NCBI GenBank assembly: GCA_964247055.1
Contig: OZ176052.1
Span: 14,012,001-14,076,000 of the forward strand
Direction: 5' to 3'
From: Paragordius varius
Taxonomy: Eukaryota > Nematomorpha
Length of the DNA stretch: 64,000 bases
Part shown: piece by piece, positions 53,592-64,000 of the stretch
Numbering within the stretch: the stretch's first letter is position 1
How the letters are laid out: each line of letters starts with the position of its first letter
The notes under the pieces: model-generated
What the model was told of the DNA's origin: nothing
Databases searched by the model: none
The model's input: the letters and a program-made list of their open reading frames with translations, nothing else
Position numbers and translations under genes: made by a program

Positions 53592-56175
53592 AAAATTCCG
53601 ATCTCGAAAATATTTGGGGTGATGATGGAACTACCATAGGGCTACCCAAAAAAAATTATGGTGACATCACCTGATCAAATTTGGATTTTAGGTAGCCATT
53701 TTTATTTTTAAAATCGTATAAAATAAATTTTTTAAATATTTAAAAAATTCATAAAAATTACATTTATACTCCGATCTCGAAAATATTTGGGGTGATGATG
53801 GAACTACCATAGGGCTACTAAAAAAAAATTATAGTGACATCACCTGATCAAATTTGGATTTTAGGTAGCCATTTTTATTTTTAAAATCGTATAAAATAAA
53901 TTTTTTAAATATTTAAAAAATTCATAAAAATTACATTTATAGTCCGATCCCCAAAGTATTTGGGGTGATGATGGAACTACCATAGGGCTACCCAAAAAAA
54001 ATTATGGCGACATCACCTGATCAAATTTGGATTTTAGGTAGCCATTTTTATTTTTAAAATCGTATAAAATAAATTTTTTAAATATTTAAAAAATTCATAA
54101 AATTTACATTTATAGTCCGATCTCGACAATATTTGGGGTGATGATGGAATTACCATAGGGCTACCCAAAAAAAATTATGGTGACATCACCTGATCAAATT
54201 TGGATTTTAGGTAGCCATTTTTATTTTTAAAATCGTATAAAATAAATTTTTTAAATATTTAAAAAATTCATAAAAATTACATTTATACTCCGATCTCGAA
54301 AATATTTGGGGTGATGATGGAACTACCATAGGGCTACCCAAAAAAAATTATGGTGACATCACCTGATCAAATTTGGATTTTAGGTAGCCATTTTTATTTT
54401 TAAAATCGTATAAAATTAATTTTTTAAATATTTAAAAAATTCATAAAAATTACATTTATACTCCGATCTCGAAAATATTTGGGGTGATGATGGGACTACC
54501 ATAGGGCTACCCAAAAAAAATTATAGTGACATCACCTGATCAAATTTGGATTTTAGGTAGCCATTTTTATTTTTAAAATCGAATAAAATAAATTTTTTAA
54601 ATATTTAAAAAATTCATAAAAATTACATTTATAGTCCGATCCCCAAAATATTTGGGGTGATGATGGAACTACCATAGGGCTACCCAAAAAAAATTATGGT
54701 GACATCACCTGATCAAATTTGGATTTTAGGTAGCCATTTTTATTTTTAAAATCGTATAAAATAAATTTTTTAAATATTTAAAAAATTCAAAAAAATTACA
54801 TTTATACTCCGATCTCGACAATATTTGGGGTGATGATGGAACTACCATAGGGCTACCCAAAAAAAATTATGGTGACATCACCTGATCAAATTTGGATTTT
54901 AGGTAGCCATTTTTATTTTTAAAATCGTATAAAATAAATTTTTTAAATATTTAAAAAATTCATAAAAATTACATTTATACTCCGATCTCGAAAATATTTG
55001 GGGTGATGATGGAACTACCATAGGGCTACCCAAAAAAAATTATGGTGACATCACCTGATCAAATTTGGACTTTAGGTAGCCATTTTTATTTTTAAAATCG
55101 TATAAAATAAATTTTTTAAATATTTAAAAAATTCATAAAAATTACATTTATACTCCGATCTCGAAAATATTTGGGGTGATGATGGAACTACCATAGGGCT
55201 ACGCAAAAAAAATTATGGTGACATCACCTGATCAAATTTGGATTTTAGGTAGCCATTTTTATTTTTAAAATCGTATAAAATAAATTTTTTAAATATTTAA
55301 AAAATTCATAAAAATTACATTTATAGTCCGATCCCCAAAGTATTTGGGGTGATGATGGAACTACCATAGGGCTACCCAAAAAAAATTATGGCGACATCAC
55401 CTGATCAAATTTGGATTTTAGGTAGCCATTTTTATTTTTAAAATCGTATAAAATAAATTTTTTAAATATTTAAAAAATTCATAAAATTTACATTTATAGT
55501 CCGATCTCGACAATATTTGGGGTGATGATGGTACCATAGGGCTACCCAAAAAAAATTATGGTGACATCACCTGATCAAATTTGGATTTTAGGTAGCCATT
55601 TTTATTTTGAAAATCGTATAAAATAAATTTTTTAAATATTTAAAAAATTCATAAAAATTACATTTATACTCCGATCTCGAAAATATTTGGGGTGATGATG
55701 GAACTACCATAGGGCTACGCAAAAAAAATTATGGTGACATCACCTGATCAAATTTGGATTTTAGGTAGCCATTTTTATTTTTAAAATCGTATAAAATAAA
55801 TTTTTTAAATATTTAAAAAATTCATAAAAATTACATTTATAGTCCGATCCCCAAAGTATTTGGGGTGATGATGGAACTACCATAGGGCTACCCAAAAAAA
55901 ATTATGGCGACATCACCTGATCAAATTTGGATTTTAGGTAGCCATTTTTATTTTTAAAATCGTATAAAATAAATTTTTTAAATATTTAAAAAATTCATAA
56001 AAATTACATTTATACTCCGATCTCGACAATATTTGGGGTGATGATGGAACTACCATAGGGCTACCCAAAAAAAATTATAGTGACATCACCTGATAAAATT
56101 TGGATTTTAGGTAGCCATTTTTATTTTTAAAATCGTATAAAATAAATTTTTTAAATATTTAAAAAATTCAATTAC
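53592..56175. repeat. Third, partial copy of the end of the long duplication
   Basis: After two monomers shared with the unit before, the stretch from about 53.8 kb follows copy 1 from about 21.66 kb (offset about 32,155) and copy 2 from about 47.6 kb (offset about 6,213). Marks: GGGCTACTAAAA, then CCCCAAAGT, TAAAATTTAC, ATTAATTTTT, TGGGACTACC at about 54491, and TTTTGAAAAT at 55605. It keeps the copy 1 version of the conversion tract (CCCCAAAAT/GAACTACC near 54650, TTCAAAA near 54787), so copy 2 is the changed one. Past 55.65 kb it follows copy 2 up to ATTCAATTAC at 56166. A private 4-bp loss gives GATGGTACC near 55528. Confidence 0.82.
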
Positions 56176-56984
56176 ATTTATACTCCGATCTCGAAAATAT
56201 TTGGGGTGATGATGGAACTACCATAGGGCTACCCAAAATAAATTATGGTGACATCACCTGATCAAATTTGGACTTTAGGTAGCCATTTTTATTTTTAAAA
56301 TCGTATAAAATAAATTTTTTAAATATTTAAAAAATTCATAAAAATTACATTTATACTCCGATCTCGAAAATATTTGGGGTGATGATGGAACTACCATAGG
56401 GCTACGCAAAAAAAATTATGGTGACATCACCTGATCAAATTTGGATTTTAGGTAGCCATTTTTATTTTTAAAATCGTATAAAATAAATTTTTTAAATATT
56501 TAAAGAATTCATAAAAATTACATTTATAGTCCGATCCCCAAAGTATTTGGGGTGATGATGGAACTACCATAGGGCTACCCAAAAAAATTATGGCGACATC
56601 ACCTGATCAAATTTGGATTTTAGGTAGCCATTTTTATTTTTAAAATCGTATAAAATAAATTTTTTAAATAAAAAAATTCATAAAAATTACATTTATAGTC
56701 CGATCTCGACAATATTTGGGGTGATGATGGAATTACCATAGGGCTACCCAAAAAAAATTATGGTGACATCACCTGATCAAATTTGGATTTTAGGTAGCCA
56801 TTTTTATTTTTAAAATCGTATAAAATAAATTTTTTAAATATTTAAAAAATTCATAAAAATTACATTTATACTCCGATCTCGAAAATATTTGGGGTGATGA
56901 TGGAACTACCATAGGGCTACCCAAAAAAAATTATGGTGACATCACCTGATCAATTTTGGATTTTAGGTAGCCATTTATATTTTT

Positions 56985-58129
56985 AAAATTCCGATCTCGA
57001 AAATATTTGGGGTGATGATGGAACTACCATAGGGCTACCCAAAAAAAATTATAGTGACATCACCTGATCAAATTTGGATTTTAGGTAGCCATTTTTATTT
57101 TTAAAATCGTATAAAATAAATTTTTTAAATATTTAAAGAATTCATAAAAATTACATTTATAGTCCGATCCCCAAAGTATTTGGGGTGATGATGGAACTAC
57201 CATAGGGCCCAAAAAAATTATGGCGACATCACCTGATCAAATTTGGATTTTAGGTAGCCATTTTTATTTTTAAAATCGTATAAAATAAATTTTTTAAATA
57301 AAAAAATTCATAAAAATTACATTTATAGTCCGATCTCGACAATATTTGGGGTGATGATGGAATTACCATAGGGCTACCCAAAAAAAATTATGGTGACATC
57401 ACCTGATCAAATTTGGACTTTAGGTAGCCATTTTTATTTTTAAAATCGTATAAAATAAATTTTTTAAATATTTAAAAAATTCATAAAAATTACATTTATA
57501 CTCCGATCTCGAAAATATTTGGGGTGATGATGGAACTACCATAGGGCTACGCAAAAAAAATTATGGTGACATCACCTGATCAAATTTGGATTTTAGGTAG
57601 CCATTTTTATTTTTAAAATCGTATAAAATAAATTTTTTAAATATTTAAAGAATTCATAAAAATTACATTTATAGTCCGATCCCCAAAGTATTTGGGGTGA
57701 TGATGGAACTACCATAGGGCTACCCAAAAAAATTATGGCGACATCACCTGATCAAATTTGGATTTTAGGTAGCCATTTTTATTTTTAAAATCGTATAAAA
57801 TAAATTTTTTAAATAAAAAAATTCATAAAAATTACATTTATAGTCCGATCTCGACAATATTTGGGGTGATGATGGAATTACCATAGGGCTACCCAAAAAA
57901 AATTATGGTGACATCACCTGATCAAATTTGGATTTTAGGTAGCCATTTTTATTTTTAAAATCGTATAAAATAAATTTTTTAAATATTTAAAAAATTCATA
58001 AAAATTACATTTATACTCCGATCTCGAAAATATTTGGGGTGATGATGGAACTACCATAGGGCTACCCAAAAAAAATTATGGTGACATCACCTGATCAATT
58101 TTGGATTTTAGGTAGCCATTTTTATTTTT
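56985..58129. repeat. Right-domain unit with 55-bp-deleted monomer, copy 3
   Basis: A unit of 1145 bp matching 51123-52270. The 3-bp difference is in GGGCCCAAAA near 57206, where TAC has been lost from GGGCTACCC; this removes the GGCTACC arm in that monomer. A partial run of the same monomer types lies just before it (56.2-56.98 kb), and a further linker-deleted join follows at 58130. Confidence 0.86.
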
Positions 58130-60312
58130 AAAATTCCGATCTCGAAAATATTTGGGGTGATGATGGAACTACCATAGGGCTACCCAAAAAAAATTATAGT
58201 GACATCACCTGATCAAATTTGGATTTTAGGTAGCCATTTTTATTTTTAAAATCGTATAAAATAAATTTTTTAAATATTTAAAAAATTCATAAAAATTACA
58301 TTTATAGTCCGATCCCCAAAATATTTGGGGTGATGATGGAACTACCATAGGGCTACCCAAAAAAAAATATGGTGACATCACCTGATCAAATTTGGATTTT
58401 AGGTAGCCATTTTTATTTTTAAAATCATATAAAATAAATTTTTTAAATATTTAAAAAATTCATAAAAATTACATTTATACTCCGATCTCGAAAATATTTG
58501 GGGTGATGATGGAACTACCATAGGGCTACCCAAAAAAAATTATAGTGACATCACCTGATCAAATTTGGATTTTAGGTAGCAATTTTTATTTTTAAAATCG
58601 TATAAAATAAATTTTTTAAATATTTAAAAAATTCATAAAAATTACATTTATACTCCGATCTCGACAATATTTGGGGTGATGATGAAACTACCATAGGGCT
58701 ACCCAAAAAAAATTATAGTGACATCACCTGATCAAATTTGGATTTTAGGTAGCCATTTTTATTTTTAAAATCGTATAAAATAAATTTTTTAAATATTTAA
58801 AAAATTCATAAAAATTACATTTATACTCCGATCTCGACAATATTTGGGTGATGATGGAACTACCATAGGGCTACCCAAAAAAAATTATGGTGACATCACC
58901 TGATCAAATTTGGATTTTAAGTAGCCATTTTTATTTTTAAAATCGTATAAAATAAATTTTTTAAATATTTAAAAAATTCATAAAAATTACATTTATACTC
59001 CGATCTCGAAAATATTTGGGGTGATGACGGAACTACCATAGGGCTACCCAAAAAAATCATGGCGACATCACCTGATCAAATTTGGATTTTAGGTAGCCAT
59101 TTTTATTTTTAAAATCGTATAAAATAAATTTTTTAAATATTTAAAAAATTCATAAAAATTACATTTATAGTCCGATCCCCAATATATTTGGGGTGATGAT
59201 GGAACTACCATAGGGCTACCCAAAAAAAATTATGGTGACATCACCTGATCAAATTTGGATTTTAGGTAGCCATTTTTATTTTTAAAATCGTATAAAATAA
59301 ATTTTTTAAATATTTAAAAAATTCATAAAAATTACATTTATACTCCGATCTCGAAAATATTTGGGGTGATGATGGAACTACCATAGGGCTACCCAAAATA
59401 GTGACATCACCTGATCAAATTTGGATTTTAGGTAGCCATTTTTATTTTTAAAATCGTATAAAATAAATTTTTTAAATATTTAAAAAATTCATAAAAATTA
59501 CATTTATAGACCGATCTCGACAATATTTGGGGTGATGATGGAATTACCATGGGGCTACCCAAAAAAAATTATGGTGACATCACCTGATCAAATTTGGATT
59601 TTAGGTAGCCATTTTTATTTTTAAAATCGTATAAAATAAATTTTTTAAATATTTAAAAAATTCAAAAAAATTACATTTATACTCCGATCCCCAAAATATT
59701 TGGGGTGATGATGAAACTACCATAGGGCTACCTAAAAAAAATTATGGCGATATCACCTGATCAAATTTAGATTTTAGGTAGCCATTTTTATTTTTAAAAT
59801 CATATAAAATAAATTTTTTAAATATTTAAAAAATTCAAAAAAATTACATTTATACTCCGATCTCGACAATATTTGGGGTGATGATGGAATTACCATAGGG
59901 CTACCCAAAAAAAATTATGGTGACATCACCTGATTAAATTTGGATTTTAGGTAGCCATTTTTATTTTTAAAATCGTATAAAATAAATTTTTTAAATATTT
60001 AAAAAATTCATAAAAATTACATTTATACTCCGATCTCGAAAATATTTGGGGTGATGATGGAACTAGCATAGGGCTACCCAAAATAGTGACATCACCTGAT
60101 CAAATTTGGATTTTAGGTAGCCATTTTTATTTTTAAAATCGTATAAAATAAATTTTTTAAATATTTAAAAAATTCATAAAAATTACATTTATAGTCCGAT
60201 CTCGACAATATTTGGGGTGATGATGGAATTACCATAGGGCTACCCAAAAAAAATTATGGCGACATCACCTGATCAAATTTGGATTTTAGGTAGCCATTTT
60301 TATTTTTAAAAT
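58130..60312. repeat. Mixed section with a short four-monomer repeat
   Basis: About thirteen monomers beginning with a linker-deleted one. Many have private single changes (AAAATCATAT near 58425, TAGCAATTTT near 58578, TTTGGGTGATG near 58847, GATGACGG near 59024, CAATATATTTGGGG near 59181), so this is one of the more diverged parts of the array. Two monomers have lost AAAATT before ATAGTGAC and read CCCAAAATAGTGAC, with GTGAC at 59401 and 60086, 685 bp or four monomers apart. Confidence 0.82.
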
Positions 60313-61867
60313 CGTATAAAATAAATTTTTTAAATATTTAAAAAATTCATAAAAATTACATTTATACTCCGATCTCGAAAATATTTGGGGTGATGATGGA
60401 ACTACCATAGGGCTACGCAAAAAAAATTATGGTGACATCACCTGATCAAATTTGGATTTTAGGTAGCCATTTTTATTTTTAAAATCGTATAAAATAAATT
60501 TTTTAAATATTTAAAAAATTCATAAAAATTACATTTATAGTCCGATCCCCAAAGTATTTGGGGTGATGATGGAACTACCATAGGGCTACCCAAAAAAATT
60601 ATGGCGACATCACCTGATCAAATTTGGATTTTAGGTAGCCATTTTTATTTTTAAAATCGTATAAAATAAATTTTTTAAATATTTAAAAAATTCATAAAAA
60701 TTACATTTATACTCCGATCTCGACAATATTTGGGGTGATGATGGAACTACCATAGGGCTACCCAAAAAAAATTATAGTGACATCACCTGATCAAATTTGG
60801 ATTTTAGGTAGCCATTTTTATTTTTAAAATCGTATAAAATAAATTTTTTAAATATTTAAAAAATTCATAAAAATTACATTTATAGTCCGATCCCCAAAAT
60901 ATTTGGGGTGATGATGGAACAACCATAGGGCTACGCAAAAAAAATTATGGCGACATCACCTGATCAAATTTGGATTTTAGGTAGCCATTTTTATTTTTAA
61001 AATCGTATAAAATAAATTTTTTAAATATTTAAAAAATTCAAAAAAATTACATTTATACTCCGATCTCGAAAATATTTGGGGTGATGATGGAACTACCATA
61101 GGGCTACCCAAAATAAATTATGGTGACATCACCTGATCAAATTTGGACTTTAGGTAGCCATTTTTATTTTTAAAATCGTATAAAATAAATTTTTTAAATA
61201 TTTAAAAAATTCATAAAAATTACATTTATACTCCGATCTCGAAAATATTTGGGGTGATGATGGAACTACCATAGGGCTACGCAAAAAAAATTATGGTGAC
61301 ATCACCTGATCAAATTTGGATTTTAGGTAGCCATTTTTATTTTTAAAATCGTATAAAATAAATTTTTTAAATATTTAAAGAATTCATAAAAATTACATTT
61401 ATAGTCCGATCCCCAAAGTATTTGGGGTGATGATGGAACTACCATAGGGCTACCCAAAAAAATTATGGCGACATCACCTGATCAAATTTGGATTTTAGGT
61501 AGCCATTTTTATTTTTAAAATCGTATAAAATAAATTTTTTAAATATTTAAAAAATTCATAAAAATTACATTTATAGACCGATCTCGACAATATTTGGGGT
61601 GATGATGGAATTACCATGGGGCTACCCAAAAAAAATTATGGTGACATCACCTGATCAAATTTGGATTTTAGGTAGCCATTTTTATTTTTAAAATCGTATA
61701 AAATAAATTTTTTAAATATTTAAAAAATTCAAAAAAATTACATTTATACTCCGATCTCGAAAATATTTGGGGTGATGATGGAACTACCATAGGGCTACCC
61801 AAAATAAATTATGGTGACATCACCTGATCAAATTTGGATTTTAGGTAGCCATTTTTATTTTTAAAAT
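60313..61867. repeat. Nine-monomer unit, copy 1
   Basis: A 1555-bp unit. Order by marks: CTACGC; CCCCAAAGT; D; E; TTCAAAA with CCAAAATAAATT and GACTTTAGG; CTACGC; AAAGAATTC with CCCCAAAGT; ATAGACCG with GAATTACCATGGGG; and TTCAAAA with CCAAAATAAATT. The CCATGG change at 61614 and the ATAGACCG change go together, and the pair is first seen near 59.5 kb. The unit length differs from the seven-monomer unit at the left end. Confidence 0.88.
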
Positions 61868-63423
61868 CGTATAAAATAAATTTTTTAAATATTTAAAAAA
61901 TTCATAAAAATTACATTTATACTCCGATCTCGAAAATATTTGGGGTGATGATGGAACTACCATAGGGCTACGCAAAAAAAATTATGGTGACATCACCTGA
62001 TCAAATTTGGATTTTAGGTAGCCATTTTTATTTTTAAAATCGTATAAAATAAATTTTTTAAATATTTAAAAAATTCATAAAAATTACATTTATAGTCCGA
62101 TCCCCAAAGTATTTGGGGTGATGATGGAACTACCATAGGGCTACCCAAAAAAAATTATGGCGACATCACCTGATCAAATTTGGATTTTAGGTAGCCATTT
62201 TTATTTTTAAAATCGTATAAAATAAATTTTTTAAATATTTAAAAAATTCATAAAAATTACATTTATACTCCGATCTCGACAATATTTGGGGTGATGATGG
62301 AACTACCATAGGGCTACCCAAAAAAAATTATAGTGACATCACCTGATCAAATTTGGATTTTAGGTAGCCATTTTTATTTTTAAAATCGTATAAAATAAAT
62401 TTTTTAAATATTTAAAAAATTCATAAAAATTACATTTATAGTCCGATCCCCAAAATATTTGGGGTGATGATGGAACAACCATAGGGCTACGCAAAAAAAA
62501 TTATGGCGACATCACCTGATCAAATTTGGATTTTAGGTAGCCATTTTTATTTTTAAAATCGTATAAAATAAATTTTTTAAATATTTAAAAAATTCAAAAA
62601 AATTACATTTATACTCCGATCTCGAAAATATTTGGGGTGATGATGGAACTACCATAGGGCTACCCAAAATAAATTATGGTGACATCACCTGATCAAATTT
62701 GGACTTTAGGTAGCCATTTTTATTTTTAAAATCGTATAAAATAAATTTTTTAAATATTTAAAAAATTCATAAAAATTACATTTATACTCCGATCTCGAAA
62801 ATATTTGGGGTGATGATGGAACTACCATAGGGCTACGCAAAAAAAATTATGGTGATATCACCTGATCAAATTTGGATTTTAGGTAGCCATTTTTATTTTT
62901 AAAATCGTATAAAATAAATTTTTTAAATATTTAAAGAATTCATAAAAATTACATTTATAGTCCGATCCCCAAAGTATTTGGGGTGATGATGGAACTACCA
63001 TAGGGCTACCCAAAAAAATTATGGCGACATCACCTGATCAAATTTGGATTTTAGGTAGCCATTTTTATTTTTAAAATCGTATAAAATAAATTTTTTAAAT
63101 ATTTAAAAAATTCATAAAAATTACATTTATAGACCGATCTCGACAATATTTGGGGTGATGATGGAATTACCATGGGGCTACCCAAAAAAAATTATGGTGA
63201 CATCACCTGATCAAATTTGGATTTTAGGTAGCCATTTTTATTTTTAAAATCGTATAAAATAAATTTTTTAAATATTTAAAAAATTCAAAAAAATTACATT
63301 TATACTCCGATCTCGAAAATATTTGGGGTGATGATGGAACTACCATAGGGCTACCCAAAATAAATTATGGTGACATCACCTGATCAAATTTGGATTTTAG
63401 GTAGCCATTTTTATTTTTAAAAT
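61868..63423. repeat. Nine-monomer unit, copy 2
   Basis: Same nine monomers as 60313-61867, 1556 bp; one A-run is longer by one. CCATGG is at 63170, 1556 bp after 61614, and GGACTTTAGG at 62701, 1556 bp after 61145. One copy has GGTGATATCACC at 62851-62862, a perfect 12-bp palindrome made by one base change. Confidence 0.88.
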
Positions 63424-64000
63424 CCTATAAAATAAATTTTTTTAATATTTAAAAAATTTATAAAAATTACATTTATACTCCGATCTCGAAAATATTTGGG
63501 GTGATGATGGAACTACCATAGGGCTACGCAAAAAAAATTATGGTGACATCACCTGATCAAATTTGGATTTTAGGTAGCCATTTTTATTTTTAAAATCGTA
63601 TAAAATAAATTTTTTAAATATTTAAAGAATTCATAAAAATTACATTTATAGTCCGATCCCCAAAGTATTTGGGGTGATGATGGAACTACCATAGGGCTAC
63701 CCAAAAAAATTATGGCGACATCACCTGATCAAATTTGGATTTTAGGTAGCCATTTTTATTTTTAAAATCGTATAAAATAAATTTTTTAAATATTTAAAAA
63801 ATTCATAAAAATTACATTTATAGACCGATCTCGACAATATTTGGGGTGATGATGGAATTACCATGGGGCTACCCAAAAAAAATTATGGTGACATCACCTG
63901 ATCAAATTTGGATTTTAGGTAGCCATTTTTATTTTTAAAATCGTATAAAATAAATTTTTTAAATATTTAAAAAATTCAAAAAAATTACATTTATACTCCG
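63424..64000. repeat. Shortened four-monomer continuation at the window edge
   Basis: The next unit begins with AATCCTATAA (the phase word CGTATAA has a G to C change) and a seven-T run. It then goes CTACGC, AAAGAATTC/CCCCAAAGT, ATAGACCG/CCATGG (63861) and TTCAAAA, skipping the D, E and GACTTTAGG members. CCATGG marks are 691 bp apart here, four monomers. The last monomer is cut by the end of the window. Confidence 0.85.

Larger units (their letters stand above)
1..64000. repeat. Satellite DNA array, ~173-bp monomer, fills the window
   Basis: The window is made entirely of head-to-tail copies of one 173-bp AT-rich unit, all in the same orientation. The phase word CGTATAAAAT recurs at 1, 174, 346, 519, 692 and so on to the end, giving roughly 370 copies. 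Copies differ mostly by single bases, by A-run length and by a few small deletions. No other sequence interrupts the array, and it runs off both ends of the window. Tandem arrays with a unit near nucleosome length and nested higher-order units are known as centromeric or pericentromeric satellites in eukaryotes; that role is inferred here, because no chromosomal context is visible. In the first monomer, TAA stops close all three plus frames within 29 bases, and TTA, TCA and CTA words close the minus frames, so no coding capacity is expected anywhere. Confidence 0.98.

Noticed and set aside
1-64000. Open reading frames on either strand
   Set aside because: TAA occurs in all three plus frames within the first 29 bases of the reference monomer, and minus-strand stops fall in all three frames too. 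Any open stretch is shorter than about one monomer and repeats with it.
1-64000. CRISPR array
   Set aside because: There are no unique spacers: the full 173 bp repeats, and no cas genes are present.
1-64000. Transposable element, LTR element or virus-derived sequence
   Set aside because: No coding capacity, no terminal repeats bounding a different interior, and no target-site duplications. The repeated unit is a simple monomer in direct tandem.
1-64000. TATA box (TATAAAA) and poly(A) signal (AATAAA, both strands) in every monomer
   Set aside because: Both follow from an almost GC-free linker. Without transcripts there is no reason to call regulatory sites.
1-64000. tRNA, rRNA or other structured RNA genes
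   Set aside because: No tRNA B-box-like GGTTCGA word or conserved rRNA segment is present in the monomer; the hairpins seen are too short to support an RNA gene.

Overview
The whole 64 kb window is one uninterrupted tandem array of a single AT-rich satellite DNA. The basic unit (monomer) is about 173 bp; most copies are 172 or 173 bp, so the window holds roughly 370. Taken from the phase CGTATAAAAT, the first copy is 1-173. The array is already in progress at base 1 and still running at base 64000, so neither edge and no flanking sequence is visible. No protein-coding gene, RNA gene, transposable element or other non-satellite sequence could be supported. All six reading frames are closed inside nearly every monomer.

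A megabase-style, homogeneous, direct-repeat array with a unit near the nucleosome repeat length and nested higher-order repeats is typical of eukaryotic centromeric or pericentromeric heterochromatin. The first monomer is about 27% GC. AT-rich satellites of this size are common in insects and also occur in nematodes and other animals and in plants. I do not recognise the monomer well enough to name a species or a catalogued family.

Each monomer has two parts: an almost GC-free linker of about 70 bp (4 G/C in the 69 bp at 158-226) and a core of about 103 bp at about 41% GC. The linker carries a perfect 24-bp palindrome. The core carries two 7-bp inverted repeats that interleave (order a-b-a'-b'), and in about half of the variant types a further 7-bp-stem hairpin. 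Monomer types differ at a few diagnostic sites. I call them A (TTCAAAA, CTCGAAAAT, GAACTACC, TGGCGAC), B (AAATGTTT, CCCCAAAAT, GAATTACC, TGGTGAC, TAATATCG), C (short A-run, CTCGAAAAT, TAGTGAC), D (CTCGACAAT, TAGTGAC) and E (CCCCAAAAT, GAACAACC, CTACGC, TGGCGAC).

Layout. 1-1382: mixed monomers. 1383-5006: three tandem copies of a seven-monomer higher-order unit A-B-C-D-E-D-E (1209, 1209 and 1206 bp). 5007-6215: A/B-rich mixture. 6216-23583: copy 1 of a long segmental duplication, ending at a broken monomer junction. 23584-30946: intervening array, largely worn versions of the seven-monomer unit. 30947-49525: copy 2 of the duplication; it is 1211 bp longer because one six-monomer block (1038 bp) is doubled and one single monomer (173 bp) is extra. 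49526-58129: a right-hand domain with its own variants (CCCCAAAGT, AAAGAATTC, a 55-bp-deleted monomer) arranged in about 1.15-1.32 kb units, plus a third partial copy of the end of the long duplication. 58130-60312: mixed. 60313-64000: a nine-monomer unit of about 1556 bp, repeated and then cut to four monomers.

The pieces work together as a record of in-register unequal exchange. Nearly every length change at scales from 1 to about 100 monomers is a whole number of monomers. The most notable findings are the duplication with a stepwise offset (24,731, then 25,769, then 25,942), a recombinant monomer marking a single-monomer deletion, a length-neutral conversion tract of about three monomers, and the interleaved inverted repeats in the conserved core, which could be a protein-binding platform. 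No new protein-based system is visible.
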